Below, one piece after another: positions 43,742 to 53,419 of a stretch of DNA of 64,000 nt. Within the stretch, counting starts at the first letter, position 1, and each line of letters starts with the position of its first letter. The notes under the pieces are model-generated. The model saw only the letters and a program-made list of their open reading frames with translations. It did no database searches and was not told the DNA's origin. This DNA comes from Bdellovibrionales bacterium (GTDB lineage Bacteria; Bdellovibrionota; Bdellovibrionia; Bdellovibrionales; UBA1609): the NCBI GenBank assembly GCA_016714165.1, contig JADJNU010000001.1, positions 992,001-1,056,000 on the forward strand, given 5' to 3'. The translations under genes and the position numbers were made by a program.

Positions 43742-44293
43742 TCAATCGACCAATCGATGACTTCGCAAAACCTTTATGACTTCCTGAGGCTGATCCACGA
43801 CCGTGCAGAGCTCCTCAATAGCCACAGGAATCATGTGCTGTTGCTGCATATCAACCAGACAATCCAAAAAGCTCCGCCAAAAATCCAGGGTGTTAACCAT
43901 AATCAAAGGCTTATCCGAAAGACCCAATTGCCTGTGAGCCATGACTTCCATTATTTCATCAAGAGTTCCCACTCCTCCGGGAAATCCAATAAATGCATCA
44001 GCACTCTCTAGCATCACTCTTTTTCGCTCGACCAAAGTGTCAACGTAAATCATCTCAGTGAGACCAGGATAGACCATCTCTTTCGTCTGGAAAACACGCG
44101 GCATGACACCCCTCACACGTCCACCCGCTTTAACCACTCCATCGGCCAAGCGACCCATCAGCCCAACGGATGCTCCCCCACACCAGACATCAATGCCTTC
44201 CTCAGCCAGCAACTTCCCCAATATTTCAATCTCAGCGAAAAAAAAGGGGCTCGCTGTTTCACTGGCCGAACAAAAAACACAAACCGAACTCAT
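43742..44293 (-). CDS. LOG family protein (cytokinin riboside 5'-monophosphate phosphoribohydrolase-like)
   Basis: 183 residues. 'SVCVFCSAS', 'VWCGGASVGLMGRLADG' and the signature 'GFPGGVGTLDEIMEV' (PGGxGTxxE) define the LOG/TIGR00730 family. Members remove ribose 5-phosphate from nucleotide monophosphates; many are misnamed lysine decarboxylases. It follows the fumC gene after 17 bases on the same strand. Confidence 0.92.
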   Translation of the reverse strand: MSSVCVFCSASETASPFFFAEIEILGKLLAEEGIDVWCGGASVGLMGRLADGVVKAGGRVRGVMPRVFQTKEMVYPGLTEMIYVDTLVERKRVMLESADAFIGFPGGVGTLDEIMEVMAHRQLGLSDKPLIMVNTLDFWRSFLDCLVDMQQQHMIPVAIEELCTVVDQPQEVIKVLRSHRLVD

Positions 44294-44310
44294 AACCGAT
44301 GTACTTCCAT

Positions 44311-45699
44311 TTATTTTTTTGGCCCTATCATTAACTCGGGACGAACAACCTCATCAAATTTAGCACCATCAAGAAAACCAAGACGAATGGCTTCATCTCT
44401 GAGCGTTGAATTGTTAACAAAGGCACTCTTTGCAATCTTCGCCGCATTATCGTAGCCAATGTGCGGATTCAATGCCGTGACCAACATGAGTGAGTTATCC
44501 AAGTGTTTTTTAATCTGAGCCCTATTGGCCGCAATCCCCTTCATGCAATGCTCTGCAAAGCTGTCGCAGGCATCACCCATGAGGCGGATGGAGTTGAGAA
44601 CATTAAACAGAATCAAAGGCTTAAATACGTTGAGTTCAAAATGGCCATTGCAGCCCCCAACTGTCACAGCCGCATCGTTGCCTATCACCTGTGCCGCCAC
44701 CATGGTCATTGCCTCACATTGAGTGGGATTTACCTTTCCAGGCATGATTGAGCTGCCTGGCTCATTGGCAGGAAGAATCAATTCGCCTATGCCACATCGA
44801 GGACCGCTGCCAAGAAGGCGAATGTCACTTGCAATCTTCATAAGGCTAACGGCGACCGTTTTGAGCGAACCACTCATCTGAACCAAGGCATCGTGGGCGG
44901 CAAGAGCTTCAAACTTATTTGGAGCACACCTGAAGGGCATCTGGGTCTCTTCTGCAATATACGCCACGGCCCTATCAGCAAATTCAGGATGTGTGTTCAG
45001 TCCCGTACCCACGGCTGTACCACCTAAGGCGAGGTCCAAAACCCTTTTCATTGAGCCTTCAATTCGCTCAATCGAATAATCCAGTTGGGCAACGTATCCA
45101 GAAAATTCCTGACCCAAGGTCAGGGGCGTCGCATCCATCAGATGAGTCCGCCCAATTTTAACGATATCACCAAATTCTTTGCACTTGGCCTGCGTGACCT
45201 CGCGCAACTTTTTGAGCATTGGAATCAGATACCGATAACTTCGTTCTGCCACCGCAATATGCATGGCCGTTGGGAATGTGTCATTTGAGGACTGTGCCTT
45301 ATTCACGTCATCGTTGGGATGAATTCCCTTCGAGCCGATGCCGGCACCGCTTAATTGCATCGCACGATTGGCAATGACCTCATTGCTATTCATATTCGTC
45401 TGGGTGCCGCTTCCCGTCTGCCACACAACAAGAGGAAAGTGTTCGTCTAACACCCCCTCTATGACTTCATTGGAAGCCCTGATGATCGCGTCAGCTTTGC
45501 CCTTGTCTAAAAGGCCCAGATCACTGTTTGCCTTCGCCGCCGACTTTTTTAAAATTCCCAAGGCTCTGATCATTTCACGAGGGAAACGGTCTCCCCCAAT
45601 TTTAAAATTTTCGATGGACCTCTGAGTCTGAGCTCCCCAAAGTCGATCTGCGGGGACTTCAATTTCACCCAGGCTATCTTTTTCTACGCGAACCTGCAC
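44311..45699 (-). CDS. fumC: Fumarate hydratase class II
   Basis: 462 residues from GTG 45699, which has ggagga six bases before it; an upstream ATG at 45741 would add 14 residues unlike the family. Oxygen-stable fumarase, interconverts fumarate and malate. Motifs: 'EIEVPADRLWGAQTQRSIENF', 'SGTQTNMNSNEVIANRA', 'DDVNKAQSSNDTFPTAMH', 'GRTHLMDATPLTLGQEFSGY' and the signature 'GSSIMPGKVNPTQCE'. Ends 'GPKK'. Confidence 0.97.
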   Translation of the reverse strand: MQVRVEKDSLGEIEVPADRLWGAQTQRSIENFKIGGDRFPREMIRALGILKKSAAKANSDLGLLDKGKADAIIRASNEVIEGVLDEHFPLVVWQTGSGTQTNMNSNEVIANRAMQLSGAGIGSKGIHPNDDVNKAQSSNDTFPTAMHIAVAERSYRYLIPMLKKLREVTQAKCKEFGDIVKIGRTHLMDATPLTLGQEFSGYVAQLDYSIERIEGSMKRVLDLALGGTAVGTGLNTHPEFADRAVAYIAEETQMPFRCAPNKFEALAAHDALVQMSGSLKTVAVSLMKIASDIRLLGSGPRCGIGELILPANEPGSSIMPGKVNPTQCEAMTMVAAQVIGNDAAVTVGGCNGHFELNVFKPLILFNVLNSIRLMGDACDSFAEHCMKGIAANRAQIKKHLDNSLMLVTALNPHIGYDNAAKIAKSAFVNNSTLRDEAIRLGFLDGAKFDEVVRPELMIGPKK

Positions 45700-45934
45700 C
45701 GGCCATCCTCCACGAATTAAATCTTTTCTACAGCGGAACACATTGACCCCGCTTCTCTAAAGTAATAGAAAATTCCTTTTAAAGCAGCCATTTTCATCTC
45801 TAGCGCAGTGCCCAAACTGTTTGAAAAAATTGGATTTCTCGGGCAAATGAATTCTTCGACGAAAGGAGAGTTTTTCTGCCAAACCTGATTTCTCTCCCCT
45901 TGATCTGAGAACCGAGTTTAACAGAGGTTTTGTT

Positions 45935-46885
45935 GTGATCTTTATTGGACTAGCCCCGATGGAAGGTGTTGTTGATCACATCGTGCGCGATCTGCTCACT
46001 CGAATTGGAGGAGTTGATCAATGCACAACAGAATTCGTGAGAGTCACTGACAGAGAACTTCCCGACCATGTCTTTTACCGATACTGCCCAGAACTTCTCC
46101 ACAAGGGAGCCACGAAGACTGGCGTTCCGGTCTTCGTGCAGCTCCTGGGAAGCCATCCAGAAACAATGGCCCTCAACGCACAAAAAGCGGTTGGCATTGG
46201 GGCGCTTGGAATTGACCTTAATTTTGGCTGTCCCGCAAAAACCGTGAATCGCCATGATGGAGGAGCCTCCCTCCTCAAAGATCCCAATCGCCTCTTCAAA
46301 GTTGTGAACGCTGTTCGCCAGGCGGTGCCCAGATCCATTCCCGTCACAGCGAAAGTCCGTCTGGGATTTGACCACAAGGAATTTGCTATCCAAATCGCGA
46401 GTGCAGTCTGCGACGGAGGAGCTCAATCCCTCACAATCCATGCTCGCACTCGAGCTGAGCTCTATCGTCCACCGGCACATTGGGAATATATTTCAAAAAT
46501 GAGAGAAGCCATAAAAATTCCCGTTCTGGCAAATGGCGATATTTGGAATCTGGAAGATTACAATCGTTGCAAATTAGTTTCTGGCTGCAATCTGTTTGCG
46601 ATAGGCCGTCCCCTCATTGCACGACCGGACTTAGCCCTCCAAATAAAGGCCTTTGAAAAAAATGAATCCGCAGCGCCCATGGACTGGAAGATCTTTAACC
46701 ACCAATGGTTTCTTCCAATGATTAACCGATATAAAAATGAATTCAGTGAGCATTATGCCCTCTGCAAGACAAAGCAATGGCTGCGGCAACTGGCGCTCAC
46801 ATATCCAACAGCGCAACATCTGTTTCAGGAGGTAAAAGCTTTATCAAAGCTGGAGTCGGCAGAAGAAAAACTCCATTCCTGTTAA
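45935..46885 (+). CDS. dusC: tRNA-dihydrouridine synthase, DusC-like
   Basis: 316 residues from GTG 45935. FMN enzyme that reduces uridine in tRNA. 'GLAPMEGVVDHIVRDLLTRIGGVDQCTTEFVRVTD' matches E. coli DusC (U16 specificity) better than DusA or DusB; 'DLNFGCPAKTVNRHDGGASLL' holds the catalytic Cys; 'TVKVRLG'-type 'TAKVRLGFDHKEF', 'ANGDIWNLEDYNRC' and 'AIGRPLIARPDL' follow. A C-terminal helical tail is present. Single gene. Confidence 0.88.
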   Translation: MIFIGLAPMEGVVDHIVRDLLTRIGGVDQCTTEFVRVTDRELPDHVFYRYCPELLHKGATKTGVPVFVQLLGSHPETMALNAQKAVGIGALGIDLNFGCPAKTVNRHDGGASLLKDPNRLFKVVNAVRQAVPRSIPVTAKVRLGFDHKEFAIQIASAVCDGGAQSLTIHARTRAELYRPPAHWEYISKMREAIKIPVLANGDIWNLEDYNRCKLVSGCNLFAIGRPLIARPDLALQIKAFEKNESAAPMDWKIFNHQWFLPMINRYKNEFSEHYALCKTKQWLRQLALTYPTAQHLFQEVKALSKLESAEEKLHSC

Positions 46886-46928
46886 CGATGAGCGTTCTGA
46901 GCGAGAGAGCGTTCTTGCAGGAAGATGA

Positions 46929-47558
46929 TCATTGCAAAATAGTTATTTCGATCAAATAGTTTCGCTCCAACCAAGCGACGGTCTGACAGGAGTAAAAACA
47001 AACATGCGTCGGATCGCGATGATAATACCAATCTCGAAAGTCCGATGCGAGGATGGGACGTAAGCCCGTTCGGAGAAAGACCTTCCCTCTGGGTTTAATT
47101 AAACGAGCCATCCGACTCCACTCTTTATCTGGATGATAAAAGTGTTCAGCGGCCTCGGAACAAACAATATAATCATATTGGGATTCTTTATCATTCAGGT
47201 TTGGAAAAAAAAATGGATCATAGGAATCAATTAAAAACTGATTTCCCCAAATCTCGGCTATGCCTCTTGTTGGGCCACAGCCATAATCAAGAATCCGACT
47301 CCCTGATGAGGATTTCGCATCAAGAAGAGGTTGAACCATCTTTTGTAAGAATTCTTTGTACCTTAGATCTCGGGGATCGTTTTGATGATTCAAATATCGG
47401 GCTTTCTCATCGGCCGGAGCGAAATGAAGTGCAGAATCCAAAAATACCAATTCGCATTCCTTACATTGAAAATAGAATCTTTGGGAACCTTTTTGGATCT
47501 CAACAAAAAGCTCAACTTTCAACGAACAGCAAAGCGGGCACACATCATTTCGTTTCAT
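46929..47558 (-). CDS. Class I SAM-dependent methyltransferase with N-terminal zinc ribbon
   Basis: 209 residues. N-terminus has CxxC pairs ('VCPLCCS', 'FQCKECELVF') and the motif I 'SRILDYGCGPTRGIAEIWG'; 'YDYIVCSEAAEHFYHP' is motif II with the acidic residue; 'LIKPRGKVFLRTGL' completes the fold. Zinc-ribbon methyltransferases of this layout act on small molecules or sugars; substrate unknown. The conserved C-terminus ends 'IEITILQ'. Confidence 0.85.
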   Translation of the reverse strand: MKRNDVCPLCCSLKVELFVEIQKGSQRFYFQCKECELVFLDSALHFAPADEKARYLNHQNDPRDLRYKEFLQKMVQPLLDAKSSSGSRILDYGCGPTRGIAEIWGNQFLIDSYDPFFFPNLNDKESQYDYIVCSEAAEHFYHPDKEWSRMARLIKPRGKVFLRTGLRPILASDFRDWYYHRDPTHVCFYSCQTVAWLERNYLIEITILQ

Positions 47559-47700
47559 CTGACAAACTTTTCACTTTTTAGATTTGCATAATGAGATAAA
47601 CTGGTTTTATATCAAATTCTAGAGAATTCAAATTCAAGTTCCTTTTACGTGGGCTCAATTCAAGTAAAATGGAACTCAAGAAAATAGAAAGCAGGAAATC

Positions 47701-47955
47701 ATGTCACCCGTCGTGATTTATACTTGGACAGTCTGTCCCTACTGTGTTCGTGCCAAGAACCTCTTAAAGAGCAAGGGAGTTTCTTTTGAAGAAATCAATC
47801 TTGACGGAAAGGACCAAGAACTCGCCGAGCTTCGCGCGCGAACCGGAATGAAAACTGTACCCCAAATTTTTATTAGTGATAAGCTCATTGGCGGCTTCAG
47901 CGACCTCTCCCAACTGGATTCAGAGGGAAAGCTCGACGGACTTCTGGGCCTCTGA
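47701..47955 (+). CDS. grxC: Glutaredoxin 3
   Basis: 84 residues, the exact length of GrxC. Active site CPYC in 'TWTVCPYCVRAKNLLKSKGV', the cis-Pro in 'GMKTVPQIFISDKLIGGFSDL'. Reduces protein and glutathione mixed disulfides. Good site (gcaggaaatc). It converges with the DusB-like gene, with 10 bases between stops. Confidence 0.95.
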   Translation: MSPVVIYTWTVCPYCVRAKNLLKSKGVSFEEINLDGKDQELAELRARTGMKTVPQIFISDKLIGGFSDLSQLDSEGKLDGLLGL

Positions 47956-47965
47956 CGAGACGCCT

Positions 47966-49033
47966 TCAATTTCTTAATTCTGTATAAGACATCATTTTTT
48001 GCGGCACATTGAAGAATTTCGCAATTGCCTGCTTGAGTTCAAGATAAGATTTTGCCCGAGTTGAGAGAGAAAAAAGAACGTGGCCATACTCGAGCCAGAC
48101 ATGGCAATGACGAATGAAGAACTGGATTTTTCTCACTCCCAAGTTTTCAGGAAAATACTCTTCCATGACATCAACGAAATAATTGAGGGAATGTCCCATC
48201 TCTTCTCCCTCTTCCCATGCCCCTGACGGAGCAGAACGACCGGGAAAGGATGCTGGGGGTTGAAACCTAAGACGCTCTCCCAGCTGCCAAGCCATCCAGG
48301 GACGAGCTGTCATCGCCCGACCGACCATGACAGCATCGCATTGTGTTTCGCTGAGCATTCGCTCCACGTCATCCACCACTTGAATGTCGCCATTTCCGAA
48401 CACTGGAATCGCCACCTGAGCTCTCACTTGGCGAATTTGACTCCAGTCCGCCCGACCGCGCCGCTTTTGTTCGCTTGTGCGCGGATGCAAGGTCAACCAG
48501 GATGCGCCAGACTCCTCGAGCTTCCGAACGAAGCGAGACAGATACTCAATGTCATTTTGATGACCAGCTCTCAATTTAACACTCACAGGCAATCGACTGG
48601 CGCGGGTTGCAATATTCGTGACTCGAGCTGCATAATCCAGATCTCCCATCAATGCGACGCCATAGTTGTGTTTGAGGGCCTTTTGAACAGGGCAACCCAT
48701 GTTGATATCTATTCCAATGGCCCCCCAATCTTCTAAGAACCGAATCGAATCAAAAATTGGTTTTTCTTCGTTGCCCAAAATCTGCGGGCAAATATCAAGT
48801 TCAAATGGGCTGCGGAAGGTTTCAGGCGTCTGTCCCAGTTTTTCATTTGGCAGACGGCGACTGTTAAGCATTTCAGTTGGCCAAATGGACTTCGCACCGG
48901 TGGGCCAATATCGACGGACCAATAGACGCAAACCTATGTGAGACAGTCCAACCATTGGGGCCAGCAACATGGGAAAATTGAGCTGAGTGGCAGATGTGGG
49001 AAATTTTCGACTCTCTAGGTTCATCTGCGTCAA
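47966..49033 (-). CDS. tRNA-dihydrouridine synthase, DusB-like
   Basis: 355 residues. 'FPMLLAPMVGLSHIGLRLLVRRY' start, catalytic Cys in 'IDINMGCPVQKALKHNYGVALMGD', 'PVSVKLRAGHQND', 'TLHPRTSEQKRRGRADW', 'PVFGNGDI' and 'AVMVGRAMTARPW' are all dihydrouridine synthase features. The second Dus in the window; it differs from the DusC-like one. The start could be one of several Met at residues 1-4. Confidence 0.85.
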   Translation of the reverse strand: MTQMNLESRKFPTSATQLNFPMLLAPMVGLSHIGLRLLVRRYWPTGAKSIWPTEMLNSRRLPNEKLGQTPETFRSPFELDICPQILGNEEKPIFDSIRFLEDWGAIGIDINMGCPVQKALKHNYGVALMGDLDYAARVTNIATRASRLPVSVKLRAGHQNDIEYLSRFVRKLEESGASWLTLHPRTSEQKRRGRADWSQIRQVRAQVAIPVFGNGDIQVVDDVERMLSETQCDAVMVGRAMTARPWMAWQLGERLRFQPPASFPGRSAPSGAWEEGEEMGHSLNYFVDVMEEYFPENLGVRKIQFFIRHCHVWLEYGHVLFSLSTRAKSYLELKQAIAKFFNVPQKMMSYTELRN

Positions 49034-49132
49034 TTAACTCGAAGGAGTCGCGAAAGGCAAGCTCAGCGGCAAAGCTTGACCTTTTCTCTTTAAGACGAGA
49101 GAACGCTCTCACCAGGAAAGGGGAAACAGACT

Positions 49133-50236
49133 GTGAGGCTTGGAATACTCGGTGGGGGACAACTGGCCAGAATGCTCGTTCAGCAGGGCCAAAAGATGGG
49201 CTTGGAAATGCATGTCCTTTGCCCAAAGGCCGATGATCCCGCAGCCCAGGTCACTCGCCACTGGGCTGATGGAAATCCAAATAAGGAGGAGGATATTGTC
49301 AGATTCATGAAAGAACTCGACGTGGTCACATTTGAAAGCGAGTTCATGAATGGAAGCCTCCTCGCACGCCTTCAAAAACAGACAAACTGTCGGATTGAAC
49401 CGAAACCAGAACTTATTGACCTTCTTCAAGATCGCCTGACGCAAAAGAATTGGCTTTTAAAGCACAGAATCCCAACAGCTCCCTTTGTCTCAGTGAATTG
49501 CTTTGATGACTTGAAACAGGCAACTCACAGATTTTCCAAAGGTTTGGTATTAAAAAAACGCCGATTTGGATACGATGGCTACGGTACCTATATTTTAAAT
49601 CCAAAAGACTCTCTTGAGCCTTACCACGAACTCTTTGGGCAAGCCCATGACGGCTTCATTGCAGAAGAAAAAGTCTCATTTAAGAGAGAATTGGCAACTC
49701 TTGTGGGCAGATCCACTCAGGGAAAATTTGCAGTTCTCCCTCTTGTTGAATCCCATCAAAAAGACCAGCGCTGTTTCTGGGTCAAAGGACCCGTCAAACA
49801 TAAAAAATATTTGCCTCTATTGAGAAAAATCAAATCGCTTCTGAAGGAAGAAGAATACATTGGGGTTATCGCCTTTGAGTTATTTGACTGCCAGAATGAA
49901 TTATTGGTCAACGAAATCGCCCCCCGCGTTCACAACAGTGCTCACTACAGCCTGGACGCCCTGTCCATTGATCAGTTCTCCTTGCACCTCAGATGCATCA
50001 CAGGGTTGAAAATCGCAAATCCAGAACTGCGGCAGGGCGGATTTGCCATGCTCAATCTTATCGGTGAAGGAACCGGAACCCCTCATTGGGACCTCTCCCC
50101 TCATCTCTCCCTCCACTGGTATGGCAAAAGCGAGAACCGACCTGGTCGAAAACTAGGTCACCTGAACAGTCTCGCGAAAAAGCCCAACCAAGCTCTTAAA
50201 GCCGTGCTTAAGGCGAAAAAGGATTTTAGTTTATGA
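49133..50236 (+). CDS. purK: N5-carboxyaminoimidazole ribonucleotide synthase
   Basis: 367 residues starting at GTG 49133 after gaaaggggaaac. ATP-grasp enzyme: AIR plus bicarbonate plus ATP to N5-CAIR in purine synthesis. 'RLGILGGGQLARML' start, 'TFESEFMN', 'VLKKRRFGYDGYGTYIL', 'AEEKVSFKRELATLV', 'NEIAPRVHNSAHYSLDAL' and 'LRCITGLK' mark PurK. Its stop overlaps the purE start (ATGA). Confidence 0.95.
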   Translation: MRLGILGGGQLARMLVQQGQKMGLEMHVLCPKADDPAAQVTRHWADGNPNKEEDIVRFMKELDVVTFESEFMNGSLLARLQKQTNCRIEPKPELIDLLQDRLTQKNWLLKHRIPTAPFVSVNCFDDLKQATHRFSKGLVLKKRRFGYDGYGTYILNPKDSLEPYHELFGQAHDGFIAEEKVSFKRELATLVGRSTQGKFAVLPLVESHQKDQRCFWVKGPVKHKKYLPLLRKIKSLLKEEEYIGVIAFELFDCQNELLVNEIAPRVHNSAHYSLDALSIDQFSLHLRCITGLKIANPELRQGGFAMLNLIGEGTGTPHWDLSPHLSLHWYGKSENRPGRKLGHLNSLAKKPNQALKAVLKAKKDFSL

Positions 50237-50757
50237 AAAAAACAAAGAAAGTTTCTGTTGCTATTGTCATGGGTAGCGACTCCGATTTACCCAATATGCA
50301 AGGTGCGGCAGATGCTCTGCTAGAATTCGGGGTTACATTTGAAACCCGAATTGTTTCGGCCCATCGCACGCCAAAGTATATGCAGTCCTATGCGAGTAAG
50401 GCCCACCAAAGAGGTTTTCAAATTATTATCGCCGGCGCCGGGGGCGCAGCCCATCTGCCTGGAATGGTGGCATCACTGACTTCTCTGCCCGTCATCGGTG
50501 TGCCCATACAAGTCGGAAAACTGAAGGGCATCGATGCCCTTTTGTCGATAGCCCAGATGCCAAAAGGAGTTCCCGTCGCCACTATGGCCGTTGATAACTC
50601 CTACAACGCAGGACTTTTGGCAGTTCGGATTCTCGCGCTGCACAGTCACAAACTAAGAAACAAGCTCAAAGAATTTGAAAGGAAACAAAGGCGCAAAGTT
50701 CAAAAAGCCAACGATCACCTCTCCAAAGGTCAAGCAAAGACCCCTCCCAAGACCTAG
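50233..50757 (+). CDS. purE: N5-carboxyaminoimidazole ribonucleotide mutase
   Basis: 174 residues, class I PurE length. 'VAIVMGSDSDLPNMQGAADAL', 'VVSAHRTPKYMQSYAS'-type 'IVSAHRTPKYM', 'IIAGAGGAAHLPGMVASLT' and 'PIQVGKLKGIDALLSIAQMPKGVPVATMAV' are diagnostic. Moves the carboxyl group of N5-CAIR to give CAIR, directly after PurK. A Lys-rich tail is added at the C-terminus. Confidence 0.96.
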   Translation: MKKTKKVSVAIVMGSDSDLPNMQGAADALLEFGVTFETRIVSAHRTPKYMQSYASKAHQRGFQIIIAGAGGAAHLPGMVASLTSLPVIGVPIQVGKLKGIDALLSIAQMPKGVPVATMAVDNSYNAGLLAVRILALHSHKLRNKLKEFERKQRRKVQKANDHLSKGQAKTPPKT

Positions 50758-50859
50758 AGCTGGATCCTTAAGATTTGAATCTCAAGGATCAAATAATTCA
50801 TATTTTACTCCGATAGAGAACCGTTCAATCGAGTGATCTCAATCAAGGAGTTCTATCTT

Positions 50860-51291
50860 ATGTCAGAGCCAGCTTCTGAAAACAGCGGCACCAAAGAATA
50901 CATCCTTATCGCTGAAGACTCTCCTCCAAACCGAAAGATACTGGCTCACCTTTTAAAAAAGCTCGACTACGAAGTCATCGAGTGCGTGGACGGCCAGGAG
51001 GCCTGGGACAAGCATCTCAAAGAAAACAAAATAAATCTAGTGGCCATCTTATCAGATATTATGATGCCAAATCTGGATGGAATAGGTCTCCTCAAGCGTG
51101 TTCGAGAGCAGTCTTCCTGCAAAGAAGTTCCGTTCGTGCTGATCACGGCGGTATCCGACAAGGATTACATCGTGCAAGCAAAAAATCTAAATGTAAACGG
51201 CTATATATTGAAACCAGTCACCTTCCAACGGGTCACATCAAAATTGAAGGAGCTATTTCCAACAAAGATATTTCCGCAGATTGCTAGCTAA
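50860..51291 (+). CDS. CheY-like response regulator
   Basis: 143 residues from ATG 50860 (AAGGAG about 10 bases before; a GTG at 50833 lies ahead of that site). Receiver domain only: 'YILIAEDSPPNRKILAHLLKK' acidic pair, phospho-Asp in 'AILSDIMMPNLDG', Thr in 'VLITAVSD', Lys in 'ILKPVTFQRV'. No output domain, so it signals by protein contact. First of three genes with an HDOD protein and a histidine kinase. Confidence 0.92.
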   Translation: MSEPASENSGTKEYILIAEDSPPNRKILAHLLKKLDYEVIECVDGQEAWDKHLKENKINLVAILSDIMMPNLDGIGLLKRVREQSSCKEVPFVLITAVSDKDYIVQAKNLNVNGYILKPVTFQRVTSKLKELFPTKIFPQIAS

Positions 51292-51317
51292 GTCTTAAAC
51301 ACAGAAGAAAGCGCATT

Positions 51318-52208
51318 ATGGGTGCAGCACCAAAACTAAGCCAAGACTATCTCATATCAAAGCTAGATGAGCTTCCCACTCTCCCCACTATCGTCTATGA
51401 ATTGAGCCAAGTCATCGGCGATCCCATGTCTTCCACATCCGATGTGGAAGACATTATGAAAAATGATCAGAGTTTGACCACAAAAGTTCTCAGACTCGTA
51501 AATTCGGCCTATTATGCGATCCCTGGAGGCGTGAGCAATCTTGCTCGTGCGATTGCCTACATTGGATTTGATACCGTCCATCAGTTGGTTTTGTCAGCTT
51601 CCATTATCAATGCTCTTGATGTCAAAGATTCCAATGGGTTTGATCTGACCCAGTTTTGGACTCATTCCGTCGGTGTTGGAATCGCTGCTGAAGCCATCGC
51701 AAAAAATATTCGAATGCCAATCCCAGCAGATCTTTTTACTTGCGGACTCGTGCACGACATGGGAAAGGTCGCACTCCTTTCTATCAGCAAGGATTCGCTT
51801 GTCTCAATCACTCAGAAGGCCAAGGCCGAGTCTCTTACCTATTTGGACGCAGAAAAGCTTTTGGGTATTCCAGAACACACAAACATCGGAAAGCTCCTCG
51901 GCGAAAAATGGCGTCTGCCCCAGCAAATACAAGCAGGAGCGCAATTTCACCACCAAGAAAATCCAAAGATGCGAGGCGGGATCTCAGCTGATTTGAGCAA
52001 AACTGTAGACGTCATCTACCTAGCCAATCTTCTTGTTCATGCTTTGAAGTTTGGGAATAGCGGTCACACAAAAATTCTTAACTTGCCTGGAGAAGTCATT
52101 AAGAGACTTGCTATTGATCCTCATGAAGGACTTAAAGAACTTATCAAGGAGATCAAGCAGAGCCTTGAAAAAGCATCGGATTTTATCAAAGTGATCGGAG
52201 AGGCATAA
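51318..52208 (+). CDS. HDOD domain protein
   Basis: 296 residues. 'LPTLPTIVYELSQVIGDPMSSTSDVEDIMKNDQSLTTKVLRLVNSAYYA', 'RAIAYIGFDTVHQLVL', 'HSVGVGIAAEAIA' and 'FTCGLVHDMGKVALLSI' follow the HDOD pattern, an HD-like domain without the full metal HD pair in other members (here HDMGK is present). HDOD proteins relay signals in regulation by binding partners. It lies between a receiver and a kinase gene with gaps of 26 and 2 bases. Confidence 0.92.
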   Translation: MGAAPKLSQDYLISKLDELPTLPTIVYELSQVIGDPMSSTSDVEDIMKNDQSLTTKVLRLVNSAYYAIPGGVSNLARAIAYIGFDTVHQLVLSASIINALDVKDSNGFDLTQFWTHSVGVGIAAEAIAKNIRMPIPADLFTCGLVHDMGKVALLSISKDSLVSITQKAKAESLTYLDAEKLLGIPEHTNIGKLLGEKWRLPQQIQAGAQFHHQENPKMRGGISADLSKTVDVIYLANLLVHALKFGNSGHTKILNLPGEVIKRLAIDPHEGLKELIKEIKQSLEKASDFIKVIGEA

Positions 52209-52210
52209 CA

Positions 52211-53419
52211 TTGCAAAACCTTTCAGAAAGCAATATTTTGCACCTTCTTAGAACGCTTTCCGAGGAAGCGATTTTCGGCATCCTTGTGTTTAATCTCTCA
52301 GACGAAAAGTGTGTCTACGCCAATCGTCTTGCCAAAGATCTAATCGAATTCCCCCCGACCGCTGACTTAAGCTCACTTGAAATCAAATCCATTTTTCCTG
52401 AGAAGGTCCGACCAGAATTTCGCGCCATCTCGAGTGATCTGCTAAAAAACGAGGGCCTCTTTCAAGATATTGCTATTCGCAAACAAAATGAGATGACATT
52501 TATCGCAAACCTGGGAATCAAAATAATTCATTTTGATGATATCTCCTGCGTCACTCTTATGTTTCAAGATATCACGGTACAGAAAAAGCTACAAAGGGAT
52601 ATCACTGCCAAACAAATTGAAATCAAGGCGGCCTTTGAAGAGCTCCTAAAGCAAAATCAACAGCTCAAAGAATTGGATCTCGCTAAGAATCGATTTATAG
52701 CTCTAACCACACACGAGCTGCGAACACCTCTCTCTGCCATGGTCGCCTCAGCTGAAATTCTTAAACTCGGACTTTATGACAACGACGAACAGAGAACCGA
52801 ATTTACAGACATCATATATGATCAAGGTCAAAATCTTATCGCATTGGTTAACGACATTCTGGATTTCGCCAAAATGCAGGCAGGAAAAACAGAGCTATAC
52901 ATTGAGCATTGTGATTTGGTTAAATTCGTTTCTTCCCAAACAGAGTCTTTCGTAAATATGGGAGAGACATCAAACATTTCGATTAATTTTGACCCCTGCG
53001 GAATTGATCAGTGTTTCTGCTATTACGATGAGATTCGACTTCGGCAGGTCTTCTCAAATATCATCACAAATGCCATCAAATACAACCGAGAGGGAGGTAA
53101 GGTAAAAATATGGTTAGAACAAGATAGCAATACTGCCCGACTGTTTATCGAAGATACGGGAAAAGGAATTGCACCCGAAGATCACGACAAAGTCTTTAAC
53201 GAGTTTGAGACCCTTGGAAAACTCGCCCTCCATCACAAGGGCACGGGCCTTGGAATGCCAATCACCAAACGCATTATGGAGGCTCTCGGCGGAAAAATTG
53301 AACTAAAAAGCGAACTGGAAGTTGGAACGGTCTTTTGGATCACCATTCCAAAGGAAAAAATACTATCCCCGGATCTTTATCGGAGCCGCCCTATCAGTGC
53401 TAGCGATCTAGCCGCCTGA
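52211..53419 (+). CDS. PAS domain sensor histidine kinase
   Basis: 402 residues starting at TTG 52211. An N-terminal PAS domain (to about residue 130, 'TLMFQDITVQKKLQRDI' ending), coiled linker, HisKA with the phospho-His in 'FIALTTHELRTPLSAMVAS', then HATPase with 'NIITNAIKYNREGGKV', 'DTGKGIAPEDHDKV' and 'KGTGLGMPITKRIM'. No membrane helix, so cytosolic. Likely phosphorylates the receiver encoded two genes upstream. Confidence 0.93.
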   Translation: MQNLSESNILHLLRTLSEEAIFGILVFNLSDEKCVYANRLAKDLIEFPPTADLSSLEIKSIFPEKVRPEFRAISSDLLKNEGLFQDIAIRKQNEMTFIANLGIKIIHFDDISCVTLMFQDITVQKKLQRDITAKQIEIKAAFEELLKQNQQLKELDLAKNRFIALTTHELRTPLSAMVASAEILKLGLYDNDEQRTEFTDIIYDQGQNLIALVNDILDFAKMQAGKTELYIEHCDLVKFVSSQTESFVNMGETSNISINFDPCGIDQCFCYYDEIRLRQVFSNIITNAIKYNREGGKVKIWLEQDSNTARLFIEDTGKGIAPEDHDKVFNEFETLGKLALHHKGTGLGMPITKRIMEALGGKIELKSELEVGTVFWITIPKEKILSPDLYRSRPISASDLAA

